Positions 42,978 through 51,952 of a stretch of DNA of 64,000 nucleotides are shown one piece after another. How positions within the stretch are numbered: position 1 is the stretch's first letter; every line of letters begins with the position of its first letter. This stretch comes from Brevibacillus brevis NBRC 100599 (lineage in GTDB: Bacteria; Bacillota; Bacilli; Brevibacillales; Brevibacillaceae), in contig NC_012491.1 of the NCBI RefSeq assembly GCF_000010165.1, positions 1,606,001 to 1,670,000 on the forward strand, read 5' to 3'. Below the pieces are notes generated by a model, which saw nothing but the letters and a program-made list of their open reading frames with translations, was not told the origin of the DNA and did not search any database. A program made the translations under genes and the position numbers.

Positions 42978-44120
42978 ATGAGTCTTCATGAAGCATTTTG
43001 GAGCGCTTCTCTTCAAGAATGGAAGCAAGGTTACATCGAACAAGAAGAACATTTCATGTGTTTGCTCTGTGGGGAACAGGTGGAGAAAGGCATCATTTAT
43101 CCGGTGGAGGATGTCCTGTACGAAGCCTCCCGCTTTATCCGCCATCATATTGAGGTTACGCACGGTTCTGTCTTTACCCACCTGAGCCAGTTGGATAAAC
43201 GATTGACGGGCTTGTCTGATCATCAAGTTAATCTACTTCGCCTTTTTTACCAAGGAAAGACAGACGCCGAGGTTCAAAATGAAATGGGGATCGGCAGTGC
43301 ATCGACGATCCGTAATCACCGCTTTGCACTCAAGGAGAAAGAACGCCAGGCCAAGGTGTTCCTGGTCATGATGGAGTTATTGCATGAAGCGGATAAACAG
43401 CAATCGTCCAATGATGCCAAATCAAGCAAGCAAAAGAACAACTCGAAAGATGGCGATGTCACAGAATATGCCGCGGTCGTAAAGAAATTCCTTCCGAATG
43501 GACTATCAGGTCGATTAGAGCGCTTCCCACGCAAGCAAAAGCATAAACTCATCCTACTCGAAGAGATTTCCAAAAAATTCGAGCTTGATCGTCTCTACAC
43601 CGAGCGGGAAGTGAATGAGATTCTCGAAGGTCTCTACGATGATTATGTGACCTTGCGGAGATATTTAGTCGATGCTGGATTGATGGATAGACAGGCGGAC
43701 GGTAGTCAATATTGGAGGATCGCTGTGGAAAACGAAGGAGAGGAACGGGGGGCGCAGCAGATGAATCGCAAGCAAGAGCTCAAGCAGATGTACAAGGAAG
43801 TAGAAACCGATGCAGGTGTTTATCAAATAAAGAACAAGCAAGACGACAAAGTCTTCATCGCCAGCACGAATAACCTAAAAACGATCAACGGTAGAAAGTT
43901 CATGCTTCAGCATGGCTCGCATCCTAATCGACAGCTGCAAAAAGACTGGGATAAATACGGTCCGGACGCTTTTGAAATCGAAGTGCTAGAGAAGGTTGAA
44001 AAGAAAGACCACCCGTATTTTGATTTGAAGGATGCATTGGAAAAACTCGAAGATAAATGGATGAAAAAGCTGACGCCATATGGTGATCGAGGCTATCACG
44101 TGCAAAAAGATCCGTCTTAG
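42978..44120 (+). CDS. DUF2087/GIY-YIG-like multidomain protein
   Basis: This 380-residue protein combines a cysteine/histidine segment at 25-60 (CLLCGEQ...HHIEVTH), a LuxR-like helix-turn-helix at about 78-115 (LSDHQVNLLRLFYQGKTDAEVQNEM), a DUF2087 domain at about 160-245 (RLERFPRKQKHKLILLEEISKKF) and a C-terminal GIY-YIG-like domain from about 275. In that last domain GIY is GVY but the YIG strand reads FIAST; the basic NRQLQKDW and an acidic LEDKW remain. Nuclease activity is therefore doubtful. It may be a DNA-binding regulator. Its stop overlaps the convergent yneQ gene by 4 bp. Confidence 0.75.
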   Translation: MSLHEAFWSASLQEWKQGYIEQEEHFMCLLCGEQVEKGIIYPVEDVLYEASRFIRHHIEVTHGSVFTHLSQLDKRLTGLSDHQVNLLRLFYQGKTDAEVQNEMGIGSASTIRNHRFALKEKERQAKVFLVMMELLHEADKQQSSNDAKSSKQKNNSKDGDVTEYAAVVKKFLPNGLSGRLERFPRKQKHKLILLEEISKKFELDRLYTEREVNEILEGLYDDYVTLRRYLVDAGLMDRQADGSQYWRIAVENEGEERGAQQMNRKQELKQMYKEVETDAGVYQIKNKQDDKVFIASTNNLKTINGRKFMLQHGSHPNRQLQKDWDKYGPDAFEIEVLEKVEKKDHPYFDLKDALEKLEDKWMKKLTPYGDRGYHVQKDPS

Positions 44121-44434
44121 TCTCGTCCATTCTCCAGCATGCGGAAGCGCTCCAAGTGATCCCACAGACCTTCCTTTTGCAAGATCTGGATTTGTTTTTC
44201 GCCAAGTAAATCAAAATGCGGGAAAGGCGCACGATTATGAATGTAGGCAGGATCGAGTCCGTTGGTAAGGCACCAGTCTGTCAGTAACGAATAATTGGCG
44301 CAGCCTACTTTTGTAACGGTTTTAATTCCAGGAAACCGGGGGTCCAGCCAATAGTGGGTAAGAAATGCCAATTCGCCTTGACTAACGGCTTGCTTCCAAC
44401 GGTTTAGTTCGTCTCGTGTAATCCCAAATGCCAC
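44117..44434 (-). CDS. yneQ: YneQ-like conserved protein
   Basis: This 105-residue protein follows the pattern of Bacillus YneQ: MAFGITRDELNRWK, GELAFLTHYWLDPRFPGIKTVTKVGC and PHFDLLGEKQIQIL. Its function is unknown. It overlaps the convergent upstream gene by 4 bp at the stop codons. The next genes on this strand, gerQ and cwlJ, are separated from it by a terminator. Confidence 0.75.
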   Translation of the reverse strand: MAFGITRDELNRWKQAVSQGELAFLTHYWLDPRFPGIKTVTKVGCANYSLLTDWCLTNGLDPAYIHNRAPFPHFDLLGEKQIQILQKEGLWDHLERFRMLENGRD

Positions 44435-44500
44435 TGTTCCTCATCCTTTGCAAAGCAGTTGTGTCTCTCCCTCATTAATAGCATGGAATGGTAGATACGT

Positions 44501-44548
44501 CAAAAAGACAGTTCTCCCCGGGGATAGCCGAAGGAAACTGTCTTTTTG
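44501..44548. terminator. terminator of gerQ, usable both ways
   Basis: CAAAAAGACAGTT pairs exactly with AACTGTCTTTTTG; on the minus strand it follows gerQ. Confidence 0.8.
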
Positions 44549-44560
44549 TGCTTGGTTTGC

Positions 44561-45010
44561 TTACCGAACTCCTGTAGGAAGCTGAGGCGGGATGTAATTC
44601 AATTCTTCGTCCGCGGTGATGTAATCCGTGTGGACCATGAGGAGCAAATAGCGTTTGCCGGTTTGCGGATCACTGAGAATGATGTGGTCCCGGCCAGCAG
44701 TTTCGAGGACACCGCGGAAAATTTTGGCGTTCCATTGGCTGTTGTTTTCAAACGTTTGGTACACCGTAATGACTTTGCCTCGATTCAGGCGAAGGATGTT
44801 TTCGATGTACGATTCTTCCAGCACTTGCCCAGGAGTAATGGGCATTCCAGGAATCAAGGATCCGCTTGGTTGCATCGGAACCAGTTGAGGTTGCTGCTGA
44901 ATCATCTGCTGCTGTTGCTGAGGTATGCCGTATGGATACTGTGCGGATGGGTACATATCGTAACCGAATTGTTGTTGAGGGTAACCAGTGTAAGGCATTT
45001 GTTGACTCAT
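44561..45010 (-). CDS. gerQ: spore coat protein GerQ
   Basis: This 149-residue protein has the GerQ layout: a Gln/Tyr/Pro-rich N-terminal half with a run of glutamines, then a conserved C-terminal half (SYIENILRLNRGKVITVYQTFENN, FRGVLETAGRDHIILSDPQTGKRYLL). In Bacillus subtilis GerQ is an inner coat protein needed to localise CwlJ and is crosslinked by transglutaminase. Here it lies directly downstream of cwlJ, as in Bacillus, with GGAGCGAG before the start. Expression in the mother cell is expected. Confidence 0.92.
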   Translation of the reverse strand: MSQQMPYTGYPQQQFGYDMYPSAQYPYGIPQQQQQMIQQQPQLVPMQPSGSLIPGMPITPGQVLEESYIENILRLNRGKVITVYQTFENNSQWNAKIFRGVLETAGRDHIILSDPQTGKRYLLLMVHTDYITADEELNYIPPQLPTGVR

Positions 45011-45042
45011 GATGAACTCGCTCCTTTATCTATCTAATCCTT

Positions 45043-45465
45043 TTAATAGACGCGTGGACAATCTGCAGGTGTTGGAACGAAGAAGCAGTGTGCCTTATAG
45101 CGACCGGAGTTTTGTTGATCCCACCAGGTAGCTGGACAGTTTCCGGCAGGCCGGTAGAACCATAATGCGTTGCTAGCCGGACGGGTCTTTTCGCCATTGA
45201 CTGCGCGCTGTGCCAATCGTCTTTCTTTATCCCTGGTCCGTTGATAGAAATACGGCTTCTGGACCGCTTCGAATCCTCCCGGAGATTGATAGACCATGTC
45301 ACGCATGCTGCGAATGTTTTTGAAGTCAAGGCAGTTACCTAAAATCCGATTTACCCCAACGTTGCCAACCATCAACATGCCCAACTCACCTTCACCCTCA
45401 GCCTCAGCTCGAATCAGTCTGGCAAGCATATCGACATCTTTGGAGTTCGCTTTGATGACGGCCAT
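45043..45465 (-). CDS. cwlJ: spore cortex-lytic hydrolase CwlJ
   Basis: This 140-residue protein has only the SleB/CwlJ catalytic domain: DMLARLIRAEAEGEGELGMLMVGNVGVNRI with the catalytic glutamate, and YFYQRTRDKERRLAQRAVNGE. It opens the cortex during calcium-dipicolinate germination and depends on GerQ. A perfect GAAGGAGGTG precedes ATG 45465; a frame start at 45492 lies upstream of that site and is not used. First gene of the cwlJ-gerQ operon. Confidence 0.93.
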   Translation of the reverse strand: MAVIKANSKDVDMLARLIRAEAEGEGELGMLMVGNVGVNRILGNCLDFKNIRSMRDMVYQSPGGFEAVQKPYFYQRTRDKERRLAQRAVNGEKTRPASNALWFYRPAGNCPATWWDQQNSGRYKAHCFFVPTPADCPRVY

Positions 45466-45551
45466 TGCTTCACCTCCTTCCACAAAAATCACAATAACAA
45501 TATATGGGCGAATAATAGATTGGTGATTGGCCCGATAAATTTTTCATCAAA

Positions 45552-45580
45552 TTGACGTTTACGTAAACGGCAGTTACAAT
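45552..45580 (+). promoter_or_regulatory. promoter with MerR/LiuR-type operator
   Basis: -35 TTGACG (45552-45557), a 17-bp spacer and -10 TACAAT (45575-45580) surround the perfect palindrome CGTTTACGTAAACG (45556-45569). A MerR-family gene follows, so the operator lies where MerR proteins bind, inside the spacer. The core TTTACGTAAA resembles sites reported for LiuR-type regulators of fatty acid and branched-chain degradation. Confidence 0.72.
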
Positions 45581-45633
45581 TATTTTATTCGGTAAATTTA
45601 GAATTTTACAAATGTAAGTAAGGGGCGCTGGAC

Positions 45634-46050
45634 ATGAGCAGAGAAGGAATACAGAAGGAAGAATCGTGGACCATCTCTGATCTTGCTCAACAATTAGATG
45701 TCAGCACCAGAACGATTCGGTACTACGAGGAGCTAGGCTTGATTTTCCCCAGTCGGACAGAGAAGGGCAGCAGGCACTATAACCGTAAGGATCGTGCCAG
45801 GCTGCGACTCATTCTGCGAGGGAAGCGCTTCGGATTTTCGTTGGATCAGATTCGCGAGATGATTAAGCTGTTTGACGAGGATCGTACAGGTCGGGCGCAG
45901 CTTTTGCGAACGATTGAGTACGGCAACCAAAAGCTGGCTGAGATCGACGAGAAAATCATGGAACTCCGACAACTGAGAGAAGACATTCTCGTCTACAAGC
46001 AAAACTTTGAACAAAAATTGCTTGAAGAAAATGAGGAGGAGAAACGATGA
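45634..46050 (+). CDS. MerR-family regulator, LiuR-like
   Basis: This 138-residue regulator has the MerR helix-turn-helix and wing (WTISDLAQQLDVSTRTIRYYEELGLIFPSRTEKGSRHY) and a coiled-coil dimer helix, with no C-terminal metal-binding cysteines. It resembles the LiuR group that represses acyl-CoA degradation genes. Its gene overlaps the next by 4 bp (ATGA), and its own promoter carries the likely operator, so it should regulate this operon and itself. Confidence 0.86.
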   Translation: MSREGIQKEESWTISDLAQQLDVSTRTIRYYEELGLIFPSRTEKGSRHYNRKDRARLRLILRGKRFGFSLDQIREMIKLFDEDRTGRAQLLRTIEYGNQKLAEIDEKIMELRQLREDILVYKQNFEQKLLEENEEEKR

Positions 46051-47618
46051 ACGTATCAGCTCTGCTCGCAGCAAACGGAAGGAAATACCCTGACAAGCCC
46101 GCTCTGGTTGCAGGAGATGTAGAGGTCACCTACTCCCAGTGGGATACACGCTCTACACAGTGGGCTTTCTATTTGCGAGAGCTTGGCATCGAGCAAGGGG
46201 ATCGGGTCGTCATGCTGATGCCCAATTGTCCGGAGTTTGCCATTTTTTACGTCGCCGTCATTCGCACTGGTGCACTCGTCGTGCCGATCAACGCACGCTC
46301 AACTCAAGAAGAAGTACGACATATATGTGAACATGCCGGAGCAAAGGCACTTCTTGTTCACGATGCCCTCGTGCCGATCGTGAATGAGTGGGTCCTTCAA
46401 ACGCCGCAGCTTGTGGCCATCAAAACAGGAACGAGCCAAGGGAATTGGCAGGGCATTGCTGATTGGGATGCCACTGACGTGTCTTCTGATGAAATGAATG
46501 CGTTTTCTTTGCAGCCCTATTTGGTGAATATGAACGAAGATAGCGAGGTTAGTATCCTCTATACATCTGGAACGACTGGACGACCTAAAGGGGTGCTTTA
46601 TACACATAGAAGCTTATTGACTGTCGCGAAAATGATGTCGATTGAACTGACGATGTCACATCGTTCTCGAATTTTACATTTGATGCCGCTGAGTAATTCG
46701 GCTCCGCTCCATCTCTTTTTCATTGCAGGGCTCATGCTTGGCGCCACTCAGGTAATGGCTCTGACCTTCTCGCCGCAGCTTCTTTTGGACCTGGTGCAGC
46801 AGCATCGGATTACGCATTTCTTCGGAGCGCCTGTGGCGTATTTGCTGACGATGAAGCATCCCGAGTTTGCTTCGTACGATTTGTCTTCCATCGAATATTG
46901 GATGTATGGCGGGGCTCCTTTGTCCAAAGAGATGGCTGCGCTCATGGAAGAAACTTATGGACGCGATAAACTGGCGTGCGTCTACGGCTTGACAGAGGCA
47001 GGGCCGACCGGAATGTGTCTTTTGCACCGAGAACATCCAGATAAAATCGGTAGTATAGGCAATCGTGGTGTATTGTTCGTCGAAATGGAGGTCGTAGACG
47101 AGCGAGGAGAGCGATGCGCCAGTGGCGAAGTGGGTGAAATTCGCTTGCGCGGGGAAGGGACAATGAAAGGATACTACAACAATCCAGAGGCTACAGCAGA
47201 ATCGATACGAGATGGCTGGGTGTATACGGGCGATATTGCACGGGTAGATGAGGATGGATTTCTGTGGATGATTGATCGCAAAAAAGACGTGATGATCACG
47301 GGTGGGGTTAACGTTTACCCCAAGGAAATCGAGCAGTTGTTGGAGCGTCATCCGTTGATTGGCGAGGTAGCGGTTGTAGGTTTGCCACATGTGGAGTGGG
47401 GCGAGACGGTGACGGCCTATGTGGTGCTAAAATCAGGAGTCGATAACAATCGAGATTGGCTAGAGGAAATCCAAAGCTTTTTGCGCGGTCATCTCGCGGA
47501 TTACAAGCTACCGCGACAGGTCCATATTGTCCCTGCGCTGCCGCGGAATACGAGTGGAAAAGTCCTGAAGCATGTATTGCGTGATGTCAGTTCCCAGAAG
47601 GAAGTGGAGCTGCGATGA
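46047..47618 (+). CDS. fatty acyl-CoA ligase
   Basis: This 523-residue adenylate-forming enzyme activates a fatty acid with ATP and CoA. Motifs are YTSGTTGRPKGV near residue 174, YGLTEAGPTG, the hinge aspartate in GWVYTGDIARVDEDGF, and the C-terminal lysine in PRNTSGKVLK. The N-terminal region begins directly with the synthetase domain. It starts inside the MerR gene and ends inside the acyl-CoA dehydrogenase gene, so the three are translationally coupled. Chain length is not predictable; long or branched chains are likely from the context. Confidence 0.88.
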   Translation: MNVSALLAANGRKYPDKPALVAGDVEVTYSQWDTRSTQWAFYLRELGIEQGDRVVMLMPNCPEFAIFYVAVIRTGALVVPINARSTQEEVRHICEHAGAKALLVHDALVPIVNEWVLQTPQLVAIKTGTSQGNWQGIADWDATDVSSDEMNAFSLQPYLVNMNEDSEVSILYTSGTTGRPKGVLYTHRSLLTVAKMMSIELTMSHRSRILHLMPLSNSAPLHLFFIAGLMLGATQVMALTFSPQLLLDLVQQHRITHFFGAPVAYLLTMKHPEFASYDLSSIEYWMYGGAPLSKEMAALMEETYGRDKLACVYGLTEAGPTGMCLLHREHPDKIGSIGNRGVLFVEMEVVDERGERCASGEVGEIRLRGEGTMKGYYNNPEATAESIRDGWVYTGDIARVDEDGFLWMIDRKKDVMITGGVNVYPKEIEQLLERHPLIGEVAVVGLPHVEWGETVTAYVVLKSGVDNNRDWLEEIQSFLRGHLADYKLPRQVHIVPALPRNTSGKVLKHVLRDVSSQKEVELR

Positions 47619-49426
47619 GTGATTTGCAAACGAGCATCGATCAGCGAACTTACAGTGACAACATCCCGCACCCGCGTATGCCACAGGGGGAAAACTTTTT
47701 CAAAGCAGATCCCAATCTCAATTACTTGCTGGAACGTTATCTCCCTGCTTCCATGCATGAATGGGCCAAACAGCAGTTGAGCTGGTTAGGTGCGCAAGTG
47801 GCAGGACCTATCGATGAGCGTGCCGCTTATACAGACAGGGAAGGCAAGCCAAGATTACGCAAGTACAATCGGCTGGGCGAGGATATTTCCGAGATTATTA
47901 CCAATGAAGGCTACAAGGAAACAGTAGCAGAGGTTTACGGAGCAGGCATCGTCAGCTATTTGTATCAAGACATCCCTGAGTTGGGGAGAAAAGCGCCGTA
48001 CAGCTATTCCTTTTTCATGGGCTATCTCGTGAGCCAGTCTGAGCCGGGCTTTTATTGCCCTGTCACCTTGTCGATGTCAGCCGCTTATTTACTTGATCGT
48101 TACGGCAGCGAAGAACAGAAGGAGCAGTACCTGACAGGACTGACCTCTCGCGACCGCACTCGCTTGTATGAAGGGGCTACTTGGCTGACCGAGAGACAGG
48201 GCGGGTCGGATGTCGGTGCGAATTTGACCGTTGCAGAGCCAGTAGCAGGTCGGCCCGGAGTGTACCGATTGACAGGAGAAAAGTTTTTTGCGAGCAATGC
48301 CGGAGCATTTGTTGCGACTGTTTTGGCAAGAATCGATGAGGAGAAACCGGGGACAAAAGGGCTCGGACTGTTTTTGGTGCCTTGGGTAAAGCCTGACAAC
48401 GAACGCAATCACATCCAGGTCCGCCGCTTGAAAGAAAAGCTGGGCGTCAACGCCGTACCATCTGCGGAAATACTGTTGAACGGGGCAGAGGGTTATTTGA
48501 TCGGGGAGCCACAAAACGGCTTCAAATACATGGCAGAAGCCCTGAACCTCTCGCGCATTTGCAACGCGATTGCTTCGATTGGGATTATGCGTAGAGCTTT
48601 TTACGAAGCGAGGAATTATGCCGAGCAGCGCCGTGCATTCGGGAAGCCAATTGATCAGTACCCGATGGTAAAAGAAATGCTGGTGAGCCTCTTATTGGAT
48701 ACAGAGGTCAGCACGGGTGCGGTGTTTGATATGATTGCTGTCTATGATCGCTTGCAGTCTCATTCCGTGAGCAAAGAGGATAACGCGCTTGCACGCCTAT
48801 TGATTCCTTTGCTGAAATACCGTACAGGGGAAGAAGCTGTCAAATCAACCCATACCGCGATTGAAATTCATGGGGGTAACGGCTATATCGAGGAATACGT
48901 GACGCCGCGTCTGTTGCGTGACGCGCAAGTTTTGACCGTATGGGAAGGCACCTCGAATATACTGGCACTCGATATTTTGCGTGTGATGCAAAAAGAAAAC
49001 AGCCACGAAGTGTTTAGCAGAATGCTTCGGGAGCGCATAGCTGGCTGGAAGCATGTCTTTTCACAGCCGTACGCCGAGCTGATTCGAACAGAACTGGCCA
49101 TCCTGGAGGAAAATATCGCCTATCTCATGCAACAGATCCACGATTATATAACGTACAAATTAAAAACGCTCGCAGACCATATGGTAGATTTGTACACCTT
49201 ATCATGCATCGTCAGTGAAGCAGAGGATCAGGTGACACGTGAGGGAAATGCGCGCAAATACATTTTGGCAAAGCTGTATGCCGAAAAGCATTTCCCTTCA
49301 CGAGAAAAGCGGGGGATTCAAGTTGATCCTTTGCTGGATGTTCAGTTCTTTACCCAATTGGTGGAGTATCAGTTGGTCAGCGTAGAAGAATGGGCCCAAC
49401 AGTCCGCTATTGTTCCGACCCGATAA
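47615..49426 (+). CDS. acyl-CoA dehydrogenase, AidB-like
   Basis: This 603-residue FAD enzyme is longer than standard acyl-CoA dehydrogenases and follows the AidB-like group, with an extra N-terminal helical part. The active region reads YEGATWLTERQGGSDVGANL, the FAD-binding YAEQRRAFGKPIDQYPMV and the C-terminal EIHGGNGYIEEYVTPRLLRDAQVLTVWEGTSNI. It should oxidise the acyl-CoA made by the neighbouring ligase. The last 150 residues are helical and unassigned. Confidence 0.87.
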   Translation: MSDLQTSIDQRTYSDNIPHPRMPQGENFFKADPNLNYLLERYLPASMHEWAKQQLSWLGAQVAGPIDERAAYTDREGKPRLRKYNRLGEDISEIITNEGYKETVAEVYGAGIVSYLYQDIPELGRKAPYSYSFFMGYLVSQSEPGFYCPVTLSMSAAYLLDRYGSEEQKEQYLTGLTSRDRTRLYEGATWLTERQGGSDVGANLTVAEPVAGRPGVYRLTGEKFFASNAGAFVATVLARIDEEKPGTKGLGLFLVPWVKPDNERNHIQVRRLKEKLGVNAVPSAEILLNGAEGYLIGEPQNGFKYMAEALNLSRICNAIASIGIMRRAFYEARNYAEQRRAFGKPIDQYPMVKEMLVSLLLDTEVSTGAVFDMIAVYDRLQSHSVSKEDNALARLLIPLLKYRTGEEAVKSTHTAIEIHGGNGYIEEYVTPRLLRDAQVLTVWEGTSNILALDILRVMQKENSHEVFSRMLRERIAGWKHVFSQPYAELIRTELAILEENIAYLMQQIHDYITYKLKTLADHMVDLYTLSCIVSEAEDQVTREGNARKYILAKLYAEKHFPSREKRGIQVDPLLDVQFFTQLVEYQLVSVEEWAQQSAIVPTR

Positions 49427-49480
49427 TCAAAAAGCGCCTTTTGTCCACTTGGTGAGGTGGCAAAGGCGCTTTTGATTTTT
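49425..49480. terminator. bidirectional terminator
   Basis: AATCAAAAAGCGCCTT pairs with AAAGGCGCTTTTGATT with one mismatch between convergent genes, with T runs on both sides. Confidence 0.85.
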
Positions 49481-50045
49481 ACGCGTACCGCTTGCGGCGC
49501 ATGCTCCAAATAAACCAGGTCGCAGCAACCAATGCTGCTACCGCCAACAGCGTGATCTCGAAGTATTCATCGATCAGAACCTTTGCGTGATTTCCGTATA
49601 AATAAAACAAGGTGCCAATCAAGAAAAACTTCAATCCCCGCCCGATGATCGCATAAAACATGAGCTTGGTCAGCGAGTAATTGAATACGCCAGAGAGCAC
49701 AGTGAAAACCTTGAAAGGAATGGGGGTAAAAGCTCCGATTAGGACGGCAGCATCCCCGTTTTTTGCGAATTTTTCCGTCGCTACGATAACCCATTTTTCA
49801 GGGAGAATCTTGTGCAAAAGTGGTTTTCCCAGCCATCTCCCCAACAAAAATCCGATGGGAGCGCCGAGGACGGAAGCAGTAAAGGCTACTGTCGCAAACT
49901 GAATCGCTGAGCCTGGATCGAGCAGACTCATCGCAATTTGCATAAAAAACGGAGGAATTGGACTGATAAATGAGTCCAAAAATGCCATGGCCGCGAGTCC
50001 CCACATCCCATATTGCATGAATAGCTGTGTGATATGTTCGAGCAT
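49479..50045 (-). CDS. VTT/YqaA-family membrane protein
   Basis: This 188-residue membrane protein has the re-entrant loop motifs of the DedA/VTT family: FLDSFISPIPPFFMQ near the N-terminus and GAFTPIPFKVFTVLSG in the middle, with about five membrane segments. Family members help flip lipid carriers such as undecaprenyl phosphate or maintain envelope homeostasis; which applies here is unclear. ATG 50045 is taken because AAGGAG lies 6 nt before it, whereas the ATG at 50051 touches that site. Confidence 0.84.
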   Translation of the reverse strand: MLEHITQLFMQYGMWGLAAMAFLDSFISPIPPFFMQIAMSLLDPGSAIQFATVAFTASVLGAPIGFLLGRWLGKPLLHKILPEKWVIVATEKFAKNGDAAVLIGAFTPIPFKVFTVLSGVFNYSLTKLMFYAIIGRGLKFFLIGTLFYLYGNHAKVLIDEYFEITLLAVAALVAATWFIWSMRRKRYA

Positions 50046-50287
50046 GAGCATCTCCTTACGGGGTTTTTTCTATTGTAGCCATCTTATGCCACTTTGTCCA
50101 AAGAAAGACCACAACGGAAGTTAGGTGACGTGAGGAAAAACGAGGAAATAGGGCGATTGGCCCAGCTATCACATTCCAAAAGCTCTAGGTCGAATATTGG
50201 TAATGAAGTCCTTGCTTTTTCATTGACGCTAGGAAAGATTATCCACTAAAATGTAGGGAAACAGGACAAACATCATGGGAGGAACCA

Positions 50288-50512
50288 ATGAAAACATTGG
50301 GTTCGGGAAAAGTCGTTTTCTATGCACCAAACGGGACTAACTTGCAAGTATCAGGGGAAATTGACGTACGTGGTGATCGGGTATCCATAACAGAAATCAT
50401 CTATTTTAATGGAAAACCAAACGGAGCGCGCGAAACGAATTTGCCATTAGCGCAAACCGTGATTTACTGGGAGCCAGAAGTGTACGAACAGATTGGATAT
50501 GAAGAAGAGTAA
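50288..50512 (+). CDS. 74-residue protein of unknown function
   Basis: A small beta-rich acidic protein (VVFYAPNGTNLQVSGEIDVRG, VIYWEPEVYEQIGYEEE). GGGAGGAACC precedes ATG 50288 and a hairpin terminator follows, so it is a real single-gene unit. I do not recognise the family. Confidence 0.65.
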   Translation: MKTLGSGKVVFYAPNGTNLQVSGEIDVRGDRVSITEIIYFNGKPNGARETNLPLAQTVIYWEPEVYEQIGYEEE

Positions 50513-50528
50513 GAATCATTGCGATTCC

Positions 50529-50554
50529 AAGCCCTGTCTCTTGCAGGGTTTTTT
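50529..50554 (+). terminator. terminator before mqnC
   Basis: AAGCCCTG loops to CAGGGTT and is followed by a T run. Confidence 0.78.
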
Positions 50555-50659
50555 CGCGTATGGCAAGTGTGCCTGTCAGCACCTCGGGCTATAGCCGATG
50601 TCCCGGTATTGTGTTATGATGTGGGATGGAATTTACGTATGGTACAAGGAGTGATCCTT

Positions 50660-51766
50660 ATGATCGATTCTATATTAGAACGTGCTCTCGCAGGTGAACG
50701 CCTGGGTCTCGAAGACGGTCTGGCTTTGTTTGCGAGCAATGAAATCGAAAAGATCGGACATTACGCCAATCTGGTTATGCAGAAGCATCATCCAGATCCG
50801 ATTGCGACCTTTGTTATTAGTCGCAACGTCAATTACACGAACGTATGTGACACGTATTGCCGTTTTTGTGCCTTTTATCGTCCCCCAGGCTCTTCTGAAG
50901 GATACGTTCTTCCCAGAGAGACGATTTTCGAAAAGATTCAGGAGACCGTTGATGTAGGCGGTACAGAAATCTTGATGCAAGGCGGCACCAATCCTGATCT
51001 AAAGCTGGATTATTACACTGACCTCTTGCGTGCGATCAAAGAGCGCTTCCCGCAGATTACGATGCACTCTCTGTCTGTGGCGGAAGTGATGAAAATCGCG
51101 GAAGTTTCTAACGTGTCTGTCGAGGAAGTGCTGAAAGAGCTGAAGGCAGCAGGTCTCGATTCCTTGCCGGGAGCGGGTGGCGAAATCCTCGATGATCGTA
51201 CACGTCGGAAGATTTCCCGTTTGAAGGGTTCGTGGACTGAGTGGATTGATACCCAAAAAGCCGCACACCGTGCAGGCTTGCCTGGTACAGCTACCATGGT
51301 CATTGGTTTTGGGGAAGAGATGGAGGAGCGCGTACTTTCTCTGTTGCGCATCCGCGATGCACAAGATGAGACAGGCGGATTCAAAGCGTTCATTGTCTGG
51401 ACCTTCCAACCGGACAACACCAACATGAAGGCTGTCAACAACACGCCGGAGGAATACTTAAAAACACTGGCAATCAGCCGCCTCATGCTGGATAATATCG
51501 AAAACTTTCAATCTTCTTGGGTGACAATGGGCCCGCATTACGGTCAGCTTTCTCTCTCTTATGGAGCGAACGATTTCGGCCAAACGATGATGGAAGAAAA
51601 TGTTGTTTCCGCAGCAGCATGTACGTACAAGGTCAACACGAACCAAATTTTGGAGCTGATTCGCGGCGCAGGCAAAATTCCTGCACAGCGCAACACACAG
51701 TATGACATCCTGCGCGTTTTCAAAGACGGCGAGATGGCAGAACGTGATTTTGTCATGCAAAACTAA
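50660..51766 (+). CDS. mqnC: cyclic dehypoxanthinyl futalosine synthase
   Basis: This 368-residue radical SAM enzyme of the futalosine route to menaquinone makes the spiro-cyclised futalosine intermediate. The iron-sulfur motif is CDTYCRFC near residue 66, followed by GGTEILMQGGTNPDLKLDYY, LPGAGGEILDDRTRRKISRLK and the C-terminal KVNTNQILELIRGAGKIPAQRNTQY. ATG 50660 follows AAGGAG at 8-nt spacing; the longer frame runs into the preceding terminator. No other mqn genes are in the window. Confidence 0.92.
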   Translation: MIDSILERALAGERLGLEDGLALFASNEIEKIGHYANLVMQKHHPDPIATFVISRNVNYTNVCDTYCRFCAFYRPPGSSEGYVLPRETIFEKIQETVDVGGTEILMQGGTNPDLKLDYYTDLLRAIKERFPQITMHSLSVAEVMKIAEVSNVSVEEVLKELKAAGLDSLPGAGGEILDDRTRRKISRLKGSWTEWIDTQKAAHRAGLPGTATMVIGFGEEMEERVLSLLRIRDAQDETGGFKAFIVWTFQPDNTNMKAVNNTPEEYLKTLAISRLMLDNIENFQSSWVTMGPHYGQLSLSYGANDFGQTMMEENVVSAAACTYKVNTNQILELIRGAGKIPAQRNTQYDILRVFKDGEMAERDFVMQN

Positions 51767-51785
51767 AAACCAATAAATCCAAAAG

Positions 51786-51835
51786 ACGCTTCTCTGTCCC
51801 CTAACAAAGGGAAACTGGCAGAGAAGCGTTTTTTG
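51786..51835 (+). terminator. terminator of mqnC
   Basis: ACGCTTCTCTG pairs with CAGAGAAGCGT and is followed by TTTTT. Confidence 0.85.
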
Positions 51836-51952
51836 GTATTTTAATCAGGAACTTTTTACCTGCAACCTTCCCTGAGTTTCCAACCGTTTAAAAGTATATC
51901 GCTCCTGACGGGACATATACTGTAACTACAATGGCGGGTTGGGGGGATGGTT

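Noticed and set aside
50519-50659. N-terminal extension of mqnC in the open frame from 50519.
   Set aside because: It runs through a terminator and lacks a ribosome binding site, and the family N-terminus begins at 50660.
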